Assembly (NCBI GenBank): GCA_946411565.1
Contig: CAMKEM010000002.1
Span: 62,001-126,000, forward strand
Reading direction: 5' to 3'
Source: an uncultured Prevotellaceae bacterium
Lineage (GTDB): Bacteria; Bacteroidota; Bacteroidia; Bacteroidales; Bacteroidaceae
Length of the DNA stretch: 64,000 nucleotides
Part shown: piece after piece, positions 1 to 9,755 of the stretch
Layout: the number at the start of each line of letters is the position of its first letter
How positions within the stretch are numbered: position 1 is the first letter of the stretch
Notes under the pieces: generated by a model
What the model was told of the DNA's origin: nothing
Databases searched by the model: none
What the model saw: only the letters and a program-made list of their open reading frames with translations
Program-made: the position numbers and the translations under genes

Positions 1-963
1 CGACCTGCCTTTTCGGGTAAGGGGATGTCGTCGCCTCTCCCTATCTCTTGGACTCATGATCAGTACATGGAGGGGGTGAACGAATATATTGAAATCAATC
101 CTATCATTTCTGACAACAAAAGATTGCGTGACACGATAGAATACATAATGAAAGAGAATCCAGAACTTGCCCTTCGACTATGGGGTAATGATCCCTTTGA
201 ACTGGGTAATGCCATCCGTAAGTTTGTTCTCAAGCAATATGACAATCTGAGTCCAGAGGAAGAGGAATGGGCAAAGAGCCTACCTGTCTGTCTGCCAAGC
301 GATTCGCTACATATCACAGTTGACAAGGATGCTGTGCGCAAGAGTGGCATGAAACTAATTGGTGAGATTCCAGACAGAATGGAGATAAGTCTGAAAGGCA
401 GGAGAAGTATCACAAAGAACTACGCCCTTGTGCTCGAAATGATAGCGCAGTCTAATTTCTCCCGACCTATCTATTTCACTATTGGCTCTGGTCCAGACTC
501 TTACGGCGAACTATACCACTTCTTCATTCAAGAGGGATTAGCATGGCGCGTAACTCCTTTCTATATCAAGGAGAACAAAATGGATCATGGTCTTGTGACT
601 ACTATCTGTGATACGGACAAGATGTTCAACAACATGATGGAGAAATACAAGTATGGCAATACTTCTATGCAAGGTATATATATCGACGAAACAACAGGCA
701 GAATGTGTGCCTCACATCGTCGTTGCTTCGCGAAACTTGCTGTTCAGTTGTGCATAGAGCACAAGTACGAAAAGGCATTACAAGTACTTGGACGTAGTGA
801 AAAGGAGATACCTACTTACAATCTTCCTCACTCATACGTCAGCGGTTCACTTGATATGGTCGATGCCTATCAATTATGCGGAAAGACAGAGAAAGCAACC
901 AAAATTTATCAACAATTAGAAAAGACATTTAAGGAATATCAGATATGGAGAAAAGAGAACTAA
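1..963 (+). CDS. C-terminal part of a DUF2723-type (protein O-mannosyltransferase-like) membrane protein; 5' end outside window
   Basis: Frame is open from base 1 (RPAFSGKGMSSPLPISWTHDQY...); C-terminal soluble region resembles the Bacteroidetes DUF2723 family. Confidence 0.7.
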   Translation, partial: RPAFSGKGMSSPLPISWTHDQYMEGVNEYIEINPIISDNKRLRDTIEYIMKENPELALRLWGNDPFELGNAIRKFVLKQYDNLSPEEEEWAKSLPVCLPSDSLHITVDKDAVRKSGMKLIGEIPDRMEISLKGRRSITKNYALVLEMIAQSNFSRPIYFTIGSGPDSYGELYHFFIQEGLAWRVTPFYIKENKMDHGLVTTICDTDKMFNNMMEKYKYGNTSMQGIYIDETTGRMCASHRRCFAKLAVQLCIEHKYEKALQVLGRSEKEIPTYNLPHSYVSGSLDMVDAYQLCGKTEKATKIYQQLEKTFKEYQIWRKEN

Positions 964-1193
964 AGCGAAACTCGCGAATCGTAAATCATATTTTGTATAT
1001 TGTAAATAACCCTTACATTCTAATAGTCATAGGCCTGCTGTTTATCATAGCAGGTCTGTGGCTCATGTCGGGCGAGAGTACCACGGAAACAGCCTTTAAT
1101 CCAGACATATTCAGTCCTCGAAGAATAAGGCTTGCTCCTATTGTCTGTCTCTTGGGGTTCATAATAGAAGGCGTGGCGTGTATGAAGAACTGA
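945..1193 (+). CDS. small hypothetical membrane protein (82 aa)
   Basis: ORF overlaps the end of the upstream CDS; hydrophobic segment YILIVIGLLFIIAGLWLM. Confidence 0.55.
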   Translation: MEKRELKRNSRIVNHILYIVNNPYILIVIGLLFIIAGLWLMSGESTTETAFNPDIFSPRRIRLAPIVCLLGFIIEGVACMKN

Positions 1194-1259
1194 AAGAGAA
1201 CAGTTTCTGCAGTTTTCCTTGGAAAATAAGAATAGAAATTACAAGGGGTATATCATATA

Positions 1260-2648
1260 CTATAATGATTCTTTCTTTGTAATATAGATGACGTGTTCTT
1301 CTTCATCCGTTGTGGTGGCGAAGAGATAAATGTCACCACCATCCTTGATTTTAAGGCGTTTACGAAGTTGTTCAGGAGAAAGGGGGAAGTTGCGAACAGA
1401 AATGTTCGCCCTATCAATTCCTGCAAGAGCGGACTTCAGCTCCTTCTTGTTCATAGTCGTGACACACAGGATGTTAAACACACGACCGGGGAAACCCTCA
1501 ACATCCGCACCTCCGACAAAAAGATGAGAGTTACGGGCTATCTGCCTAACACCGAAACGGCTTTCTACTTCCGAGAAACACCCGGCTTTCATAACTGAGG
1601 CATTAGGTACAAATAGTCTTTCCGCATTCCTTGATTCCGAGACAGGGGTATTAGCCTCACTCAGAGTAAAGACAAACGCCTCGTCATCATTAACACAATG
1701 CACCTCAAGAGCACTCTCGTATCTCTCAGAAAGCACAAGCAATAGTTCCTTGCACTCATTCTGGGTTGACACGATATGAACTTCCCTAACGGCATTTCCC
1801 GAACCAGAGGCGCGGTTGATATCCTCTACCGTCTGATGCCAATCGAGCATAGGGGATAGCTTTACCATCACAACAGCCGTTCTGTTAAGCAATTCCCCGA
1901 TGAAACCGAGGATATTGGGGGTACAATCGCCAATAGCATAGGTTCTGTTGCCGTTAGTATCGCGACGGGCAGGATCTATGAAAACCACGATCCCTTGTAG
2001 GTCCGTTTCTGGTCCGTTACAGGTCCGTTTCAGGTCCGTTCCCAAGATTGGGAGTTTGAGGGGGCTTTCAAGTTCCTTGCAAATGACATTCGCATGAGGC
2101 AAGCCGAGAAGCGGGAAGTTATGCCTTGCAATCTCGCATAGATGCTCCTGACGCTCTACGTAGGTAGCCTCAGTAAAGCCTTGCGCAAGGTATGAGAAAT
2201 CCACGCCAAAACCGCCAGTAATATCGATGAAATGGGCGTTTCTCGACCGATCACAGTCGAGAATAGAAGAGAGAACCCTATCGAGAACGCGCTTCTTGTA
2301 TCTTGCTGTTTGCTCGGATGAGCATTGCTCCATAGAGATATGAGGCGGAAAGACGAGGAAATTCCTTTCATCAGCATCCTCACCTTTAACCAAAGCCTTA
2401 TCAATATTCTCACCAACGGCCTTACCAACATCCTCATTCTGAACCTTGTACCTACCCTCACCCATAGCCGTATTAGCCATCTCGAACCATGAGGGAAGCT
2501 TAACCTTTGCCTTCTGTCTGCCAGCAATCTGGTCAAGGGCAAACGACAGGTCAAGTTCCTCCGCTCTCTTTGCCGAAAGTGCGAGTTTCCTTACATCATC
2601 ATTTGCGTGCTTGCAGATGAAATCGAGAGTAGATTTTGAAATGTTCAT
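1260..2648 (-). CDS. class I SAM-dependent methyltransferase with THUMP-like C-terminal domain
   Basis: 462 aa ORF; FIDITGGFGVDFSYLAQGF and VVFIDPARRD motifs. Confidence 0.75.
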   Translation of the reverse strand: MNISKSTLDFICKHANDDVRKLALSAKRAEELDLSFALDQIAGRQKAKVKLPSWFEMANTAMGEGRYKVQNEDVGKAVGENIDKALVKGEDADERNFLVFPPHISMEQCSSEQTARYKKRVLDRVLSSILDCDRSRNAHFIDITGGFGVDFSYLAQGFTEATYVERQEHLCEIARHNFPLLGLPHANVICKELESPLKLPILGTDLKRTCNGPETDLQGIVVFIDPARRDTNGNRTYAIGDCTPNILGFIGELLNRTAVVMVKLSPMLDWHQTVEDINRASGSGNAVREVHIVSTQNECKELLLVLSERYESALEVHCVNDDEAFVFTLSEANTPVSESRNAERLFVPNASVMKAGCFSEVESRFGVRQIARNSHLFVGGADVEGFPGRVFNILCVTTMNKKELKSALAGIDRANISVRNFPLSPEQLRKRLKIKDGGDIYLFATTTDEEEHVIYITKKESL

Positions 2649-2735
2649 TTCAGGATGTATTTCGGGTGAGTAAATTCTTTTCCGCTACAAAAATAATATA
2701 AATAGCCGAAAAACGAGAATTATATGCTCATATTT

Positions 2736-2766
2736 TTTGCCTATTCAAGAAAAATGAGTAACTTTG
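2736..2766 (+). promoter_or_regulatory. Bacteroidetes-type promoter of ruvB
   Basis: TTTG (2736-2739), 19 bp spacer, TAACTTTG (2759-2766). Confidence 0.75.
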
Positions 2767-2772
2767 CCCCTC

Positions 2773-3813
2773 ATGACAGAAGACTTCAACATACACGAAG
2801 AACGTGTCTCAAGTTCAGAGAAGGAGTTCGAGAAGGCACTACGCCCGCTGCAATTCGAGGATTTCAGCGGTCAGAAGAGCGTGGTGGAGAATCTGCAGGT
2901 CTTTGTGGAAGCTGCAAAGTTCCGTGGAGAGCCTCTCGACCACACCCTACTCCACGGCCCTCCTGGACTTGGAAAGACAACTCTCAGCAATATCATTGCC
3001 AACGAACTGGGCGTGGGTTTCAAGCTCACCTCTGGTCCTGTGCTCGATAAGCCGGGCGACCTTGCCGGCATACTCACCTCCCTTGAGACAAACGATGTGC
3101 TCTTCATCGACGAGATACACCGTCTATCGCCTGTGGTAGAGGAATATCTATACTCGGCAATGGAGGATTATCGCATTGACATTATGATAGATAAGGGACC
3201 GTCAGCACGTTCAATACAGATAGATCTCAATCCGTTCACGCTCATTGGTGCCACTACCCGCAGCGGACTCCTTACAGCTCCTCTGCGTGCTCGTTTCGGC
3301 ATCAATATGCACCTTGAATATTACGATCCTGATACTCTCTCACGCATCATAAAGCGCTCTGCCCGACTGCTCGGAATGCCTATTGCCGACGAGGCTGCTG
3401 ACGAGATCTCACGCCGTTCAAGAGGCACGCCTCGTATCGCAAACGGTCTTCTCCGTCGTGTGCGTGACTTTGCCCAGGTTAAAGGTAACGGCAAGATTGA
3501 CACAAAGATAGCGAAGGTAGCCCTTACCGCCCTCAACATAGATGAATACGGTCTTGACGACATCGACAACAAGATTCTCACGACTATCATCGACAAGTTC
3601 CAGGGTGGTCCTGTGGGTATCGGAACTATCGCAACGGCTATTGGCGAGGATGCAGGAACTGTAGAGGATGTATATGAGCCATACCTCATCATGGAGGGTT
3701 TCCTGAAAAGGACATCAAGAGGTCGTATGGCGACAGAACTTGCATACAACCATCTCGGCAGGGATATGTATCGCACTAACAGTAACATCATCAGTCCATC
3801 ATTCTTTGATTAA
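2773..3813 (+). CDS. ruvB: Holliday junction branch migration DNA helicase RuvB
   Basis: [22 protein letters not shown] Walker A, FIDEIHRL Walker [22 protein letters not shown] at 2773 preferred over the upstream TTG at 2764. Confidence 0.95.
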   Translation: MTEDFNIHEERVSSSEKEFEKALRPLQFEDFSGQKSVVENLQVFVEAAKFRGEPLDHTLLHGPPGLGKTTLSNIIANELGVGFKLTSGPVLDKPGDLAGILTSLETNDVLFIDEIHRLSPVVEEYLYSAMEDYRIDIMIDKGPSARSIQIDLNPFTLIGATTRSGLLTAPLRARFGINMHLEYYDPDTLSRIIKRSARLLGMPIADEAADEISRRSRGTPRIANGLLRRVRDFAQVKGNGKIDTKIAKVALTALNIDEYGLDDIDNKILTTIIDKFQGGPVGIGTIATAIGEDAGTVEDVYEPYLIMEGFLKRTSRGRMATELAYNHLGRDMYRTNSNIISPSFFD

Positions 3814-3816
3814 GGT

Positions 3817-4269
3817 ATGAAGACAGCACTTTTCACCGGCACGTTCAATCCATTCACTATCGGTCATGCTGACATAGTGGAGCGTGCGCTAAAAATATTT
3901 GATAGGATTGTGATTGGCATTGGCTACAATCCCGATAAAGGCTCATTTATGAGCGCAGAGATTGAGGAGCGTGTAGCCAAGATAAGGAAGGTGTATGAGA
4001 ATGACCCTCGCGTAGTTGTGGAGGCATACTCAGACCTTACCGTTGATCTTGCAGAAAGGCATAACGCCGTGGCTATCGTCAAGGGGGTCCGCTCAATAAA
4101 GGACTATGAGTACGAGCGCGATCAGGCAGATTTCAACAAACTGCTCAGCAACGGTTTAGATACTATCCTCTTTTACTCCCGTCCAGAGTTGGCAGCACTC
4201 TCGTCAAGCATGGTAAGGACTTTGGAGATGTTCGGGAAAGATGTGAGTCGGTTCATCCCCAAAGGGTAA
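3817..4269 (+). CDS. coaD: phosphopantetheine adenylyltransferase
   Basis: TALFTGTFNPFTIGHADIVERAL and YSRPELAALSSSMVRTL. Confidence 0.93.
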   Translation: MKTALFTGTFNPFTIGHADIVERALKIFDRIVIGIGYNPDKGSFMSAEIEERVAKIRKVYENDPRVVVEAYSDLTVDLAERHNAVAIVKGVRSIKDYEYERDQADFNKLLSNGLDTILFYSRPELAALSSSMVRTLEMFGKDVSRFIPKG

Positions 4270-4320
4270 AGAGTAAAGGGTAAAGTGTAATGTAAAATGA
4301 TTATACGCAATTACACGACA

Positions 4321-4515
4321 GGCGGGCTGAAAGCCCAAAAGCACATAGCCCAGGGCATCGCCCTGGGAAAAACAGAGGGATAGCTAACGCCCTGTAAGGG
4401 CAAAAGCTCCAATCTGATGTAATGCTTTTGCCCTTACAGGGCGAAATTACCAACCGCCATTTACCTAGGGCGATGCCCTAGGCTATGAGCTTTTGCCCCT
4501 TCGGGGCGCTATCGA
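4321..4515. repeat. composite hairpin repeat, copy 1
   Basis: Three hairpin modules: GGGCTGAAAGCCC / GGGCATCGCCC; GCCCTGTAAGGGCAAAAGC...GCTTTTGCCCTTACAGGGC; CCTAGGGCGATGCCCTAGG; plus CCCCTTCGGGG. Homologous to 17768-17968 in inverted orientation. Confidence 0.85.
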
Positions 4516-4623
4516 GCGATTGCTGATAATCATTAATGCAAATCATAAACAATAACACGTTTCGCTCTTCAAACGAAGAAACAAAACAGGTAATTCGTAA
4601 CTCGTAATTCGTAATTAGTAATT

Positions 4624-5058
4624 ATGATTAGCTATAATTCTGAAAACGTAAAGATGCCGAAGATTCGCAAGCGCGATACTTCCGCATGGATTAAGCAGGT
4701 GGCAGCTTCGTATGGCCGTAAGGTTGGCGAGGTTGGCTATTTGTTCGTGGACGACGAGAAGATTCTTGAAGTCAACAACGAGTATCTTGGGCATGACTAC
4801 TACACGGACATCATAACCTTTGACTATGACGAAGATGATGTGATCAACGGTGATCTCGTGATTAGTCTTGATACTGTGAAAAGTAATGCCGAACTCTTTG
4901 GCAAGCCCTACGAAGAGGAGCTTTTCAGAGTGATCATCCACGGAATATTGCACCTCTGCGGCATAAATGACAAAGGGCCGGGTGAGCGAGAAATCATGGA
5001 AGCAGCAGAAAATAAGGCTCTTGAAATGGCAAAAAGTGTTAATTTGTTAGCAAAATAA
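4624..5058 (+). CDS. ybeY: endoribonuclease YbeY (rRNA maturation)
   Basis: HGILHLCGINDKGPGE zinc motif and overall length. Confidence 0.92.
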   Translation: MISYNSENVKMPKIRKRDTSAWIKQVAASYGRKVGEVGYLFVDDEKILEVNNEYLGHDYYTDIITFDYDEDDVINGDLVISLDTVKSNAELFGKPYEEELFRVIIHGILHLCGINDKGPGEREIMEAAENKALEMAKSVNLLAK

Positions 5059-5103
5059 CGACTTTTTCATAATTTCCCTGTCAAAATGTTGCACAATTCA
5101 GGT

Positions 5104-5185
5104 TTATTGAGTAATTTTGCTTACAATTTGAGTCAAACAATGACATAAAATAACAAGGAGAACTATATATTACTCAATAATTGAG
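5104..5185 (+). promoter_or_regulatory. promoter and candidate autoregulatory operators of the Lrp-family gene
   Basis: TAATTTTG at 5112-5119; perfect 12-bp inverted repeat TTATTGAGTAAT (5104-5115) / ATTACTCAATAA (5169-5180); palindrome CTCAATAATTGAG (5173-5185) abuts the ATG. Confidence 0.55.
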
Positions 5186-5650
5186 ATGGAAAAGATTGAC
5201 AAACTTGATAAGAAAATCCTGAGCATTCTTGCCCTTAATGCGCGTATTCCTTTCAAGGACGTAGCAGCAGAATGCGGAGTTTCACGTGCAGCTATCCACC
5301 AGCGCGTACAGCACCTTATAGAGGATGGCGTGATAACAGGTAGCGGTTTTGATGTAAACCCAAAGTCACTTGGTTACAGCACTTGTACCTATGTCGGAAT
5401 CCGACTTGAGCGCGGTTCTATGTACAAGGATGTAGTTAAGCAGCTCCAGAACATCCCTGAGATTGTGGAGTGCCATTTCACTACTGGCCCTTACACTATG
5501 CTCGTAAAGCTCTATGTGCGTGACAACGAGCAGCTTATGCACCTTCTCAACAATCAGTTGCAATGTATCCACGGAGTTGTTTCTACAGAGACACTTATCT
5601 CTTTGGAGCAGAGCATCAAGCGTGAGATTCCAGTTCGCGCAGAAGAGTAA
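5186..5650 (+). CDS. Lrp/AsnC family transcriptional regulator
   Basis: KIDKLDKKILSILALNARIPFKDVAAECGVSRAAIHQRVQHL HTH followed by a RAM-like domain. Confidence 0.92.
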   Translation: MEKIDKLDKKILSILALNARIPFKDVAAECGVSRAAIHQRVQHLIEDGVITGSGFDVNPKSLGYSTCTYVGIRLERGSMYKDVVKQLQNIPEIVECHFTTGPYTMLVKLYVRDNEQLMHLLNNQLQCIHGVVSTETLISLEQSIKREIPVRAEE

Positions 5651-5681
5651 TCGGGGCTCTTCATCCTTATAATCACGAGGT

Positions 5682-7493
5682 ATGAACTACTCATTAGACG
5701 ATCTTTTAGTTTCTGCCTATGAAAACTTTCCAGAGGCAGAGAGCCGTCCTGTCATTGGCATAACGGCTAACTATTCAGATATTGACGCCACGGTGCGTGA
5801 CCGCTATTACAAGCAGATCATCAGCGCTGGTGGCGTTCCTGTTATTATACCACCCGTTGCCGACACAGCAATCATTTCCGACACTCTTGATAAGGTGGAT
5901 GGCATTCTACTGACTGGCGGTGGTGACTATAATCCGCTATGGTGCGGCGAAGAGCCTTCGCCAAAGCTCCATAATATAAATAGGGAACGCGATGCAGCCG
6001 AGCTTATACTCACTCGTCTGGCATACAACAAGCAACTTCCCATTTTGGGAATATGCCGAGGCATCCAGACATTGGCTATGGCTCTCGGAGGACACGTTGC
6101 GCAAGACATCAGTTCACAAGCAACTATAAAGCATTCACAGGATGCGGACAGAGAAGAAGCTACTCATTCTGTCGCTATAGAAGAAGGAAGCATTCTTTTT
6201 TCTGTTTACCACAACCAAACCGGCTCCCTCCCTACGGGGGAGGGCGGGGGGAGAGACCTTCTTTATCACGTCAACTCTTTCCATCATCAAGCTGTCGATA
6301 ATCCGGGAGCTCTCTTCCGTGCCACAGCACATTCAAAGGATGGAATCATAGAGGCCATTGAGAGCACGGAATACAAGAACGTAATGGGGGTGCAATGGCA
6401 TCCAGAATGGCTTGGCAAGGACGGACTTCCTCTGTTCAAGTGGCTTGTTGATTCTGCAAAGGAATACAAGGATGTGGGTGAATTACATTCGCGTGTCCTT
6501 ACTCTCGATACTCATTGTGACACCCCGATGTTCTTCCACGAGGGCGTTGACTTCACAAAGCGAGACAATCACATTCTCGTTGACCTTCACAAGATGACGG
6601 ATGGTCGTCAGGATGCAACTATCATGGTAGCTTATCTTCCACAGCCAAAAGAAGGACAGGAGTTCTACGAGAACATAAAGCTACCGGACAATTGTACACT
6701 TGACCGTAAGATGTCTCCGGCAACATATACCGACTATATCTTTGACCATATAGAAGAAACGGTTGCCCGAGTACCTAACTATCTTGGTATTGCCAGAACG
6801 CCTACCGAACTCTATACCAATAAGCAACTGGGCAAGAAGAGCATAATGCTCGGAATAGAGAATGGTCTTGCCATTGAGCATAGTCTTGACAAGCTAAGGC
6901 ATTTCGCTGATCGTGGAATAGTTTATATGACACTTTGCCATAACGGCGATAATGATATCTGCGACTCTGCCCGTGGTTGTAACACGCACAACGGCGTTTC
7001 TGAGTTCGGCGAACAGGTGATCAAGGAGATGAACCGCCTTGGCATCATGGTGGATATGAGTCATGCAGGCGAGAAAAGTTTCTATGATGCTCTTGAAATC
7101 AGCGAGAAGCCTATTGTCTGCTCTCATTCAAACTCCCGCATTCTCTGTGATCATCCACGCAACCTTACAGATGACCAGTTAAGAGCAATAGCAGCAAAGG
7201 GCGGTATCGTGCATACAACATTCTATCACGGTTTCTTGCAAAAGACAGGTGAGGCAGATATCCTTGACGGCATAAAGCATCTTGAACATGCCATAGAGAT
7301 CATGGGCATTGATCATGTTGGTATCGGCACAGATTTCGATGGTGATGGTGGTGTACGTGGAATGCGTGATGCGTCAGATATTCAGCAGTTCACCCGTCAG
7401 CTTCTTCGCCGTCGCTATTCAGAAAGTGACATTGCCAAGATCTGGGGCGGTAACTGGCTCCGCGTAATGTCAGAAGTTCAAAAAGCAAAATAA
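5682..7493 (+). CDS. fusion: class I glutamine amidotransferase-like / gamma-glutamyl hydrolase (C26) + membrane dipeptidase (M19)
   Basis: N-terminal GILLTGGGDYNPLW, LGICRGIQ, GVQWHPEW; C-terminal TLDTHCDTPMFF, VDMSHAGEK, HVGIGTDFDGDGGV. Confidence 0.9.
   Translation: MNYSLDDLLVSAYENFPEAESRPVIGITANYSDIDATVRDRYYKQIISAGGVPVIIPPVADTAIISDTLDKVDGILLTGGGDYNPLWCGEEPSPKLHNINRERDAAELILTRLAYNKQLPILGICRGIQTLAMALGGHVAQDISSQATIKHSQDADREEATHSVAIEEGSILFSVYHNQTGSLPTGEGGGRDLLYHVNSFHHQAVDNPGALFRATAHSKDGIIEAIESTEYKNVMGVQWHPEWLGKDGLPLFKWLVDSAKEYKDVGELHSRVLTLDTHCDTPMFFHEGVDFTKRDNHILVDLHKMTDGRQDATIMVAYLPQPKEGQEFYENIKLPDNCTLDRKMSPATYTDYIFDHIEETVARVPNYLGIARTPTELYTNKQLGKKSIMLGIENGLAIEHSLDKLRHFADRGIVYMTLCHNGDNDICDSARGCNTHNGVSEFGEQVIKEMNRLGIMVDMSHAGEKSFYDALEISEKPIVCSHSNSRILCDHPRNLTDDQLRAIAAKGGIVHTTFYHGFLQKTGEADILDGIKHLEHAIEIMGIDHVGIGTDFDGDGGVRGMRDASDIQQFTRQLLRRRYSESDIAKIWGGNWLRVMSEVQKAK
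6222..6258. repeat. GC-rich palindromic repeat inside a CDS
   Basis: GGCTCCCTCCCTACGGGGGAGGGCGGGGGGAGAGACC; near-identical to the arms at 39167-39293. Confidence 0.85.
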
Positions 7494-7503
7494 AAACTTA
7501 TAT

Positions 7504-8487
7504 ATGAAAAGTAAATACATTTTCCTCAGTTTTCTCTTAGTTGCATCGCTTTTCACTTCCTGCAAAAGCAACAAGCAAGCAACGGAAGAAGTTCTACAGC
7601 CTGTAGGTCCTGCTTTCATTGCAGATTCTGCAATGGCTTATTGTCAGGCACAATGCGACTTCGGTCCACGAACAATGAATAGTAAGGCGCATGACCTCTG
7701 CGAGGAATGGATAATAAATAAGTTCAAGGGATTTGGCTTAGAGGTAGAGACACAGAAAGCTGATCTTACAGGCTGGGATGGCACAAAGCTCCATTCTACC
7801 AATATCATAGCTCATTTCAACCCACAGGCACAGCGTCGCATTCTCATTTGCGCTCACTGGGATAGTCGTCCTTGGGCTGATAATGATCCTGACTCACTCA
7901 ACTGGCACACACCTGTACTTGCAGCAAACGATGGTGCTTCTGGTGTTGGTGTGATGCTTGAACTGGCACGTCTTCTTCAGAATGACACGACACTTGCCAT
8001 AGGCGTTGACCTTGTATGCTTTGATGCAGAGGATTACGGTACTCCACAATGGGCAGAGAATCGTGAGGACAGCGAAAGCACATGGGCTCTCGGTGCACAA
8101 TACTGGGCTGACAACCTTCCAGAGAACTACGAACCTCAGTTTGGCATTCTCCTTGATATGGTTGGCGGACAAGGTGCAAAGATCTATCAAGAACAGTTCT
8201 CGCTTAGATATGCCACATCTATCGTTGATAAGGTATGGTCTGCTGCACGTCACGCAGGCTTCAGTAGTGTGTTTGCCAATGAAGTAGGTGGAGGTGTAAC
8301 AGACGACCACGTACCGGTAAACGAGGCTGGAATTCCAACTGTTGATATCATTCCTTTCTATCCAGATTGTAACCAGAGTTCATTCGGTCCTACATGGCAT
8401 ACCGTGAACGATGATATGGAGCATCTTGACATCAACACCCTAAAGGCTGTCGGTCAGACTCTCATTCAGGTCATTTATTCTGAATAA
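7504..8487 (+). CDS. M28-family peptidase / glutaminyl-peptide cyclotransferase-like lipoprotein
   Basis: Lipobox SLFTSCKS; CAHWDSRPWADND, ANDGASGVGVMLELARLL. Confidence 0.85.
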   Translation: MKSKYIFLSFLLVASLFTSCKSNKQATEEVLQPVGPAFIADSAMAYCQAQCDFGPRTMNSKAHDLCEEWIINKFKGFGLEVETQKADLTGWDGTKLHSTNIIAHFNPQAQRRILICAHWDSRPWADNDPDSLNWHTPVLAANDGASGVGVMLELARLLQNDTTLAIGVDLVCFDAEDYGTPQWAENREDSESTWALGAQYWADNLPENYEPQFGILLDMVGGQGAKIYQEQFSLRYATSIVDKVWSAARHAGFSSVFANEVGGGVTDDHVPVNEAGIPTVDIIPFYPDCNQSSFGPTWHTVNDDMEHLDINTLKAVGQTLIQVIYSE

Positions 8488-8509
8488 TCACTAAAACCTC
8501 GATAATCTC

Positions 8510-9628
8510 ATGGAAATACTTAACGCAATAGCACTAACGATGCTGAAGCCTCAGATGTCGCCTCTTCAGTTGATGCAACTATACCAAGAGGCAGGATCTG
8601 CTACGGCTATCGTAGAGAATAGGAAGCATATCGAAAACGTCATTCCAGAGGCAACTCCTCATTTGAAGCAGATGCTCTCCGGACTTGACAACGCCCTTGT
8701 CCTCGCAGAGCAGGAACTAAAGTTCTGCGAGGCACATTCCATAAAGGCTCTGCATTTCGGCTGTGAGGACTATCCTCAACGCCTCACTCATTGTGAGGAT
8801 GCTCCGCTCGTTCTGTATTTCTGTGGAAATGGAAATCTCAACCCATCAAAGGTTATTAGCATCATAGGCACTCGTCAATGTACCGCTTATGGGCAGGACA
8901 TAATCCGCCATTTCATCGAGGATTTGAAGAAGACGAACCCAGACATTCTTGTAATCAGCGGACTTGCATACGGCGTTGACATACAAGCCCACAGGAATGC
9001 TTTGACGGTGGGAATGGATACTGTTGGAGTACTTGCCCACGGTCTTGACTCCATCTACCCAAGCATTCATCGCAACACGGCAAAAGAGATGGTAACACAC
9101 GGAGGATTGTTATCAGAATATCCTCGTGGCACACGACCAGAGAAGCGCAATTTCGTTCAGCGTAACAGAATAGTAGCAGGGATGAGTGATGCAACTATCC
9201 TTGTTGAGAGTGCAGCAAAGGGTGGTGGTCTCATCACTTGCGACATTGCCAACAGCTATTCACGCGATGTCTTTGCTTTCCCAGGAGCAGTAAATGCGCC
9301 TTATAGTGCAGGATGTAATAATCTTATCCGCAAACAAGGTGCACAACTCATAACCTCCGCAGAAGACTTCATTATAGAAATGGGCTGGGAAAACGACCAG
9401 ATTCTTGAAAAAGCAAAAAGCGAGGGAATAGAACGACAACTATTCCCCGAACTCTCACCAGACGAGACTCTTATTGTTGAAGCCCTAAAAGAAAGAGATT
9501 TGCACGTAAACGAAATCGCTATACGTACAAATCTCCCGATTGCAACGATAAATTCTGCCCTTTTCATGCTTGAGATGAACGGTGTCGTCCTATCAATGGC
9601 GGGCGGAAGCTATCATTTATTAAACTAG
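8510..9628 (+). CDS. dprA: DNA-processing protein DprA
   Basis: VISIIGTRQCTAYG, SGLAYGVDIQAHR, PRGTRPEKRNFVQRNRIVAGMSDATILVESAAKGGGLITCDIA. Confidence 0.93.
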   Translation: MEILNAIALTMLKPQMSPLQLMQLYQEAGSATAIVENRKHIENVIPEATPHLKQMLSGLDNALVLAEQELKFCEAHSIKALHFGCEDYPQRLTHCEDAPLVLYFCGNGNLNPSKVISIIGTRQCTAYGQDIIRHFIEDLKKTNPDILVISGLAYGVDIQAHRNALTVGMDTVGVLAHGLDSIYPSIHRNTAKEMVTHGGLLSEYPRGTRPEKRNFVQRNRIVAGMSDATILVESAAKGGGLITCDIANSYSRDVFAFPGAVNAPYSAGCNNLIRKQGAQLITSAEDFIIEMGWENDQILEKAKSEGIERQLFPELSPDETLIVEALKERDLHVNEIAIRTNLPIATINSALFMLEMNGVVLSMAGGSYHLLN

Positions 9629-9641
9629 TTGCATGTTTTAA

Positions 9642-9731
9642 GGTTTTTAGGTTATTGGTTTTCAGGTCGGAGAAATATTAATCTCTTAATTTCTTCTGAC
9701 CTCTAACCTTCTAACCACTAACCTCTAAACC
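9642..9731. repeat. inverted array of AACC/GGTT words, copy 1
   Basis: GGTTTTTAGGTTATTGGTTTTCAGGTCGGAGA...TCTGACCTCTAACCTTCTAACCACTAACCTCTAAACC. Confidence 0.8.
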
Positions 9732-9755
9732 ATAAAGTTGAGCTTGCAAACTTTA

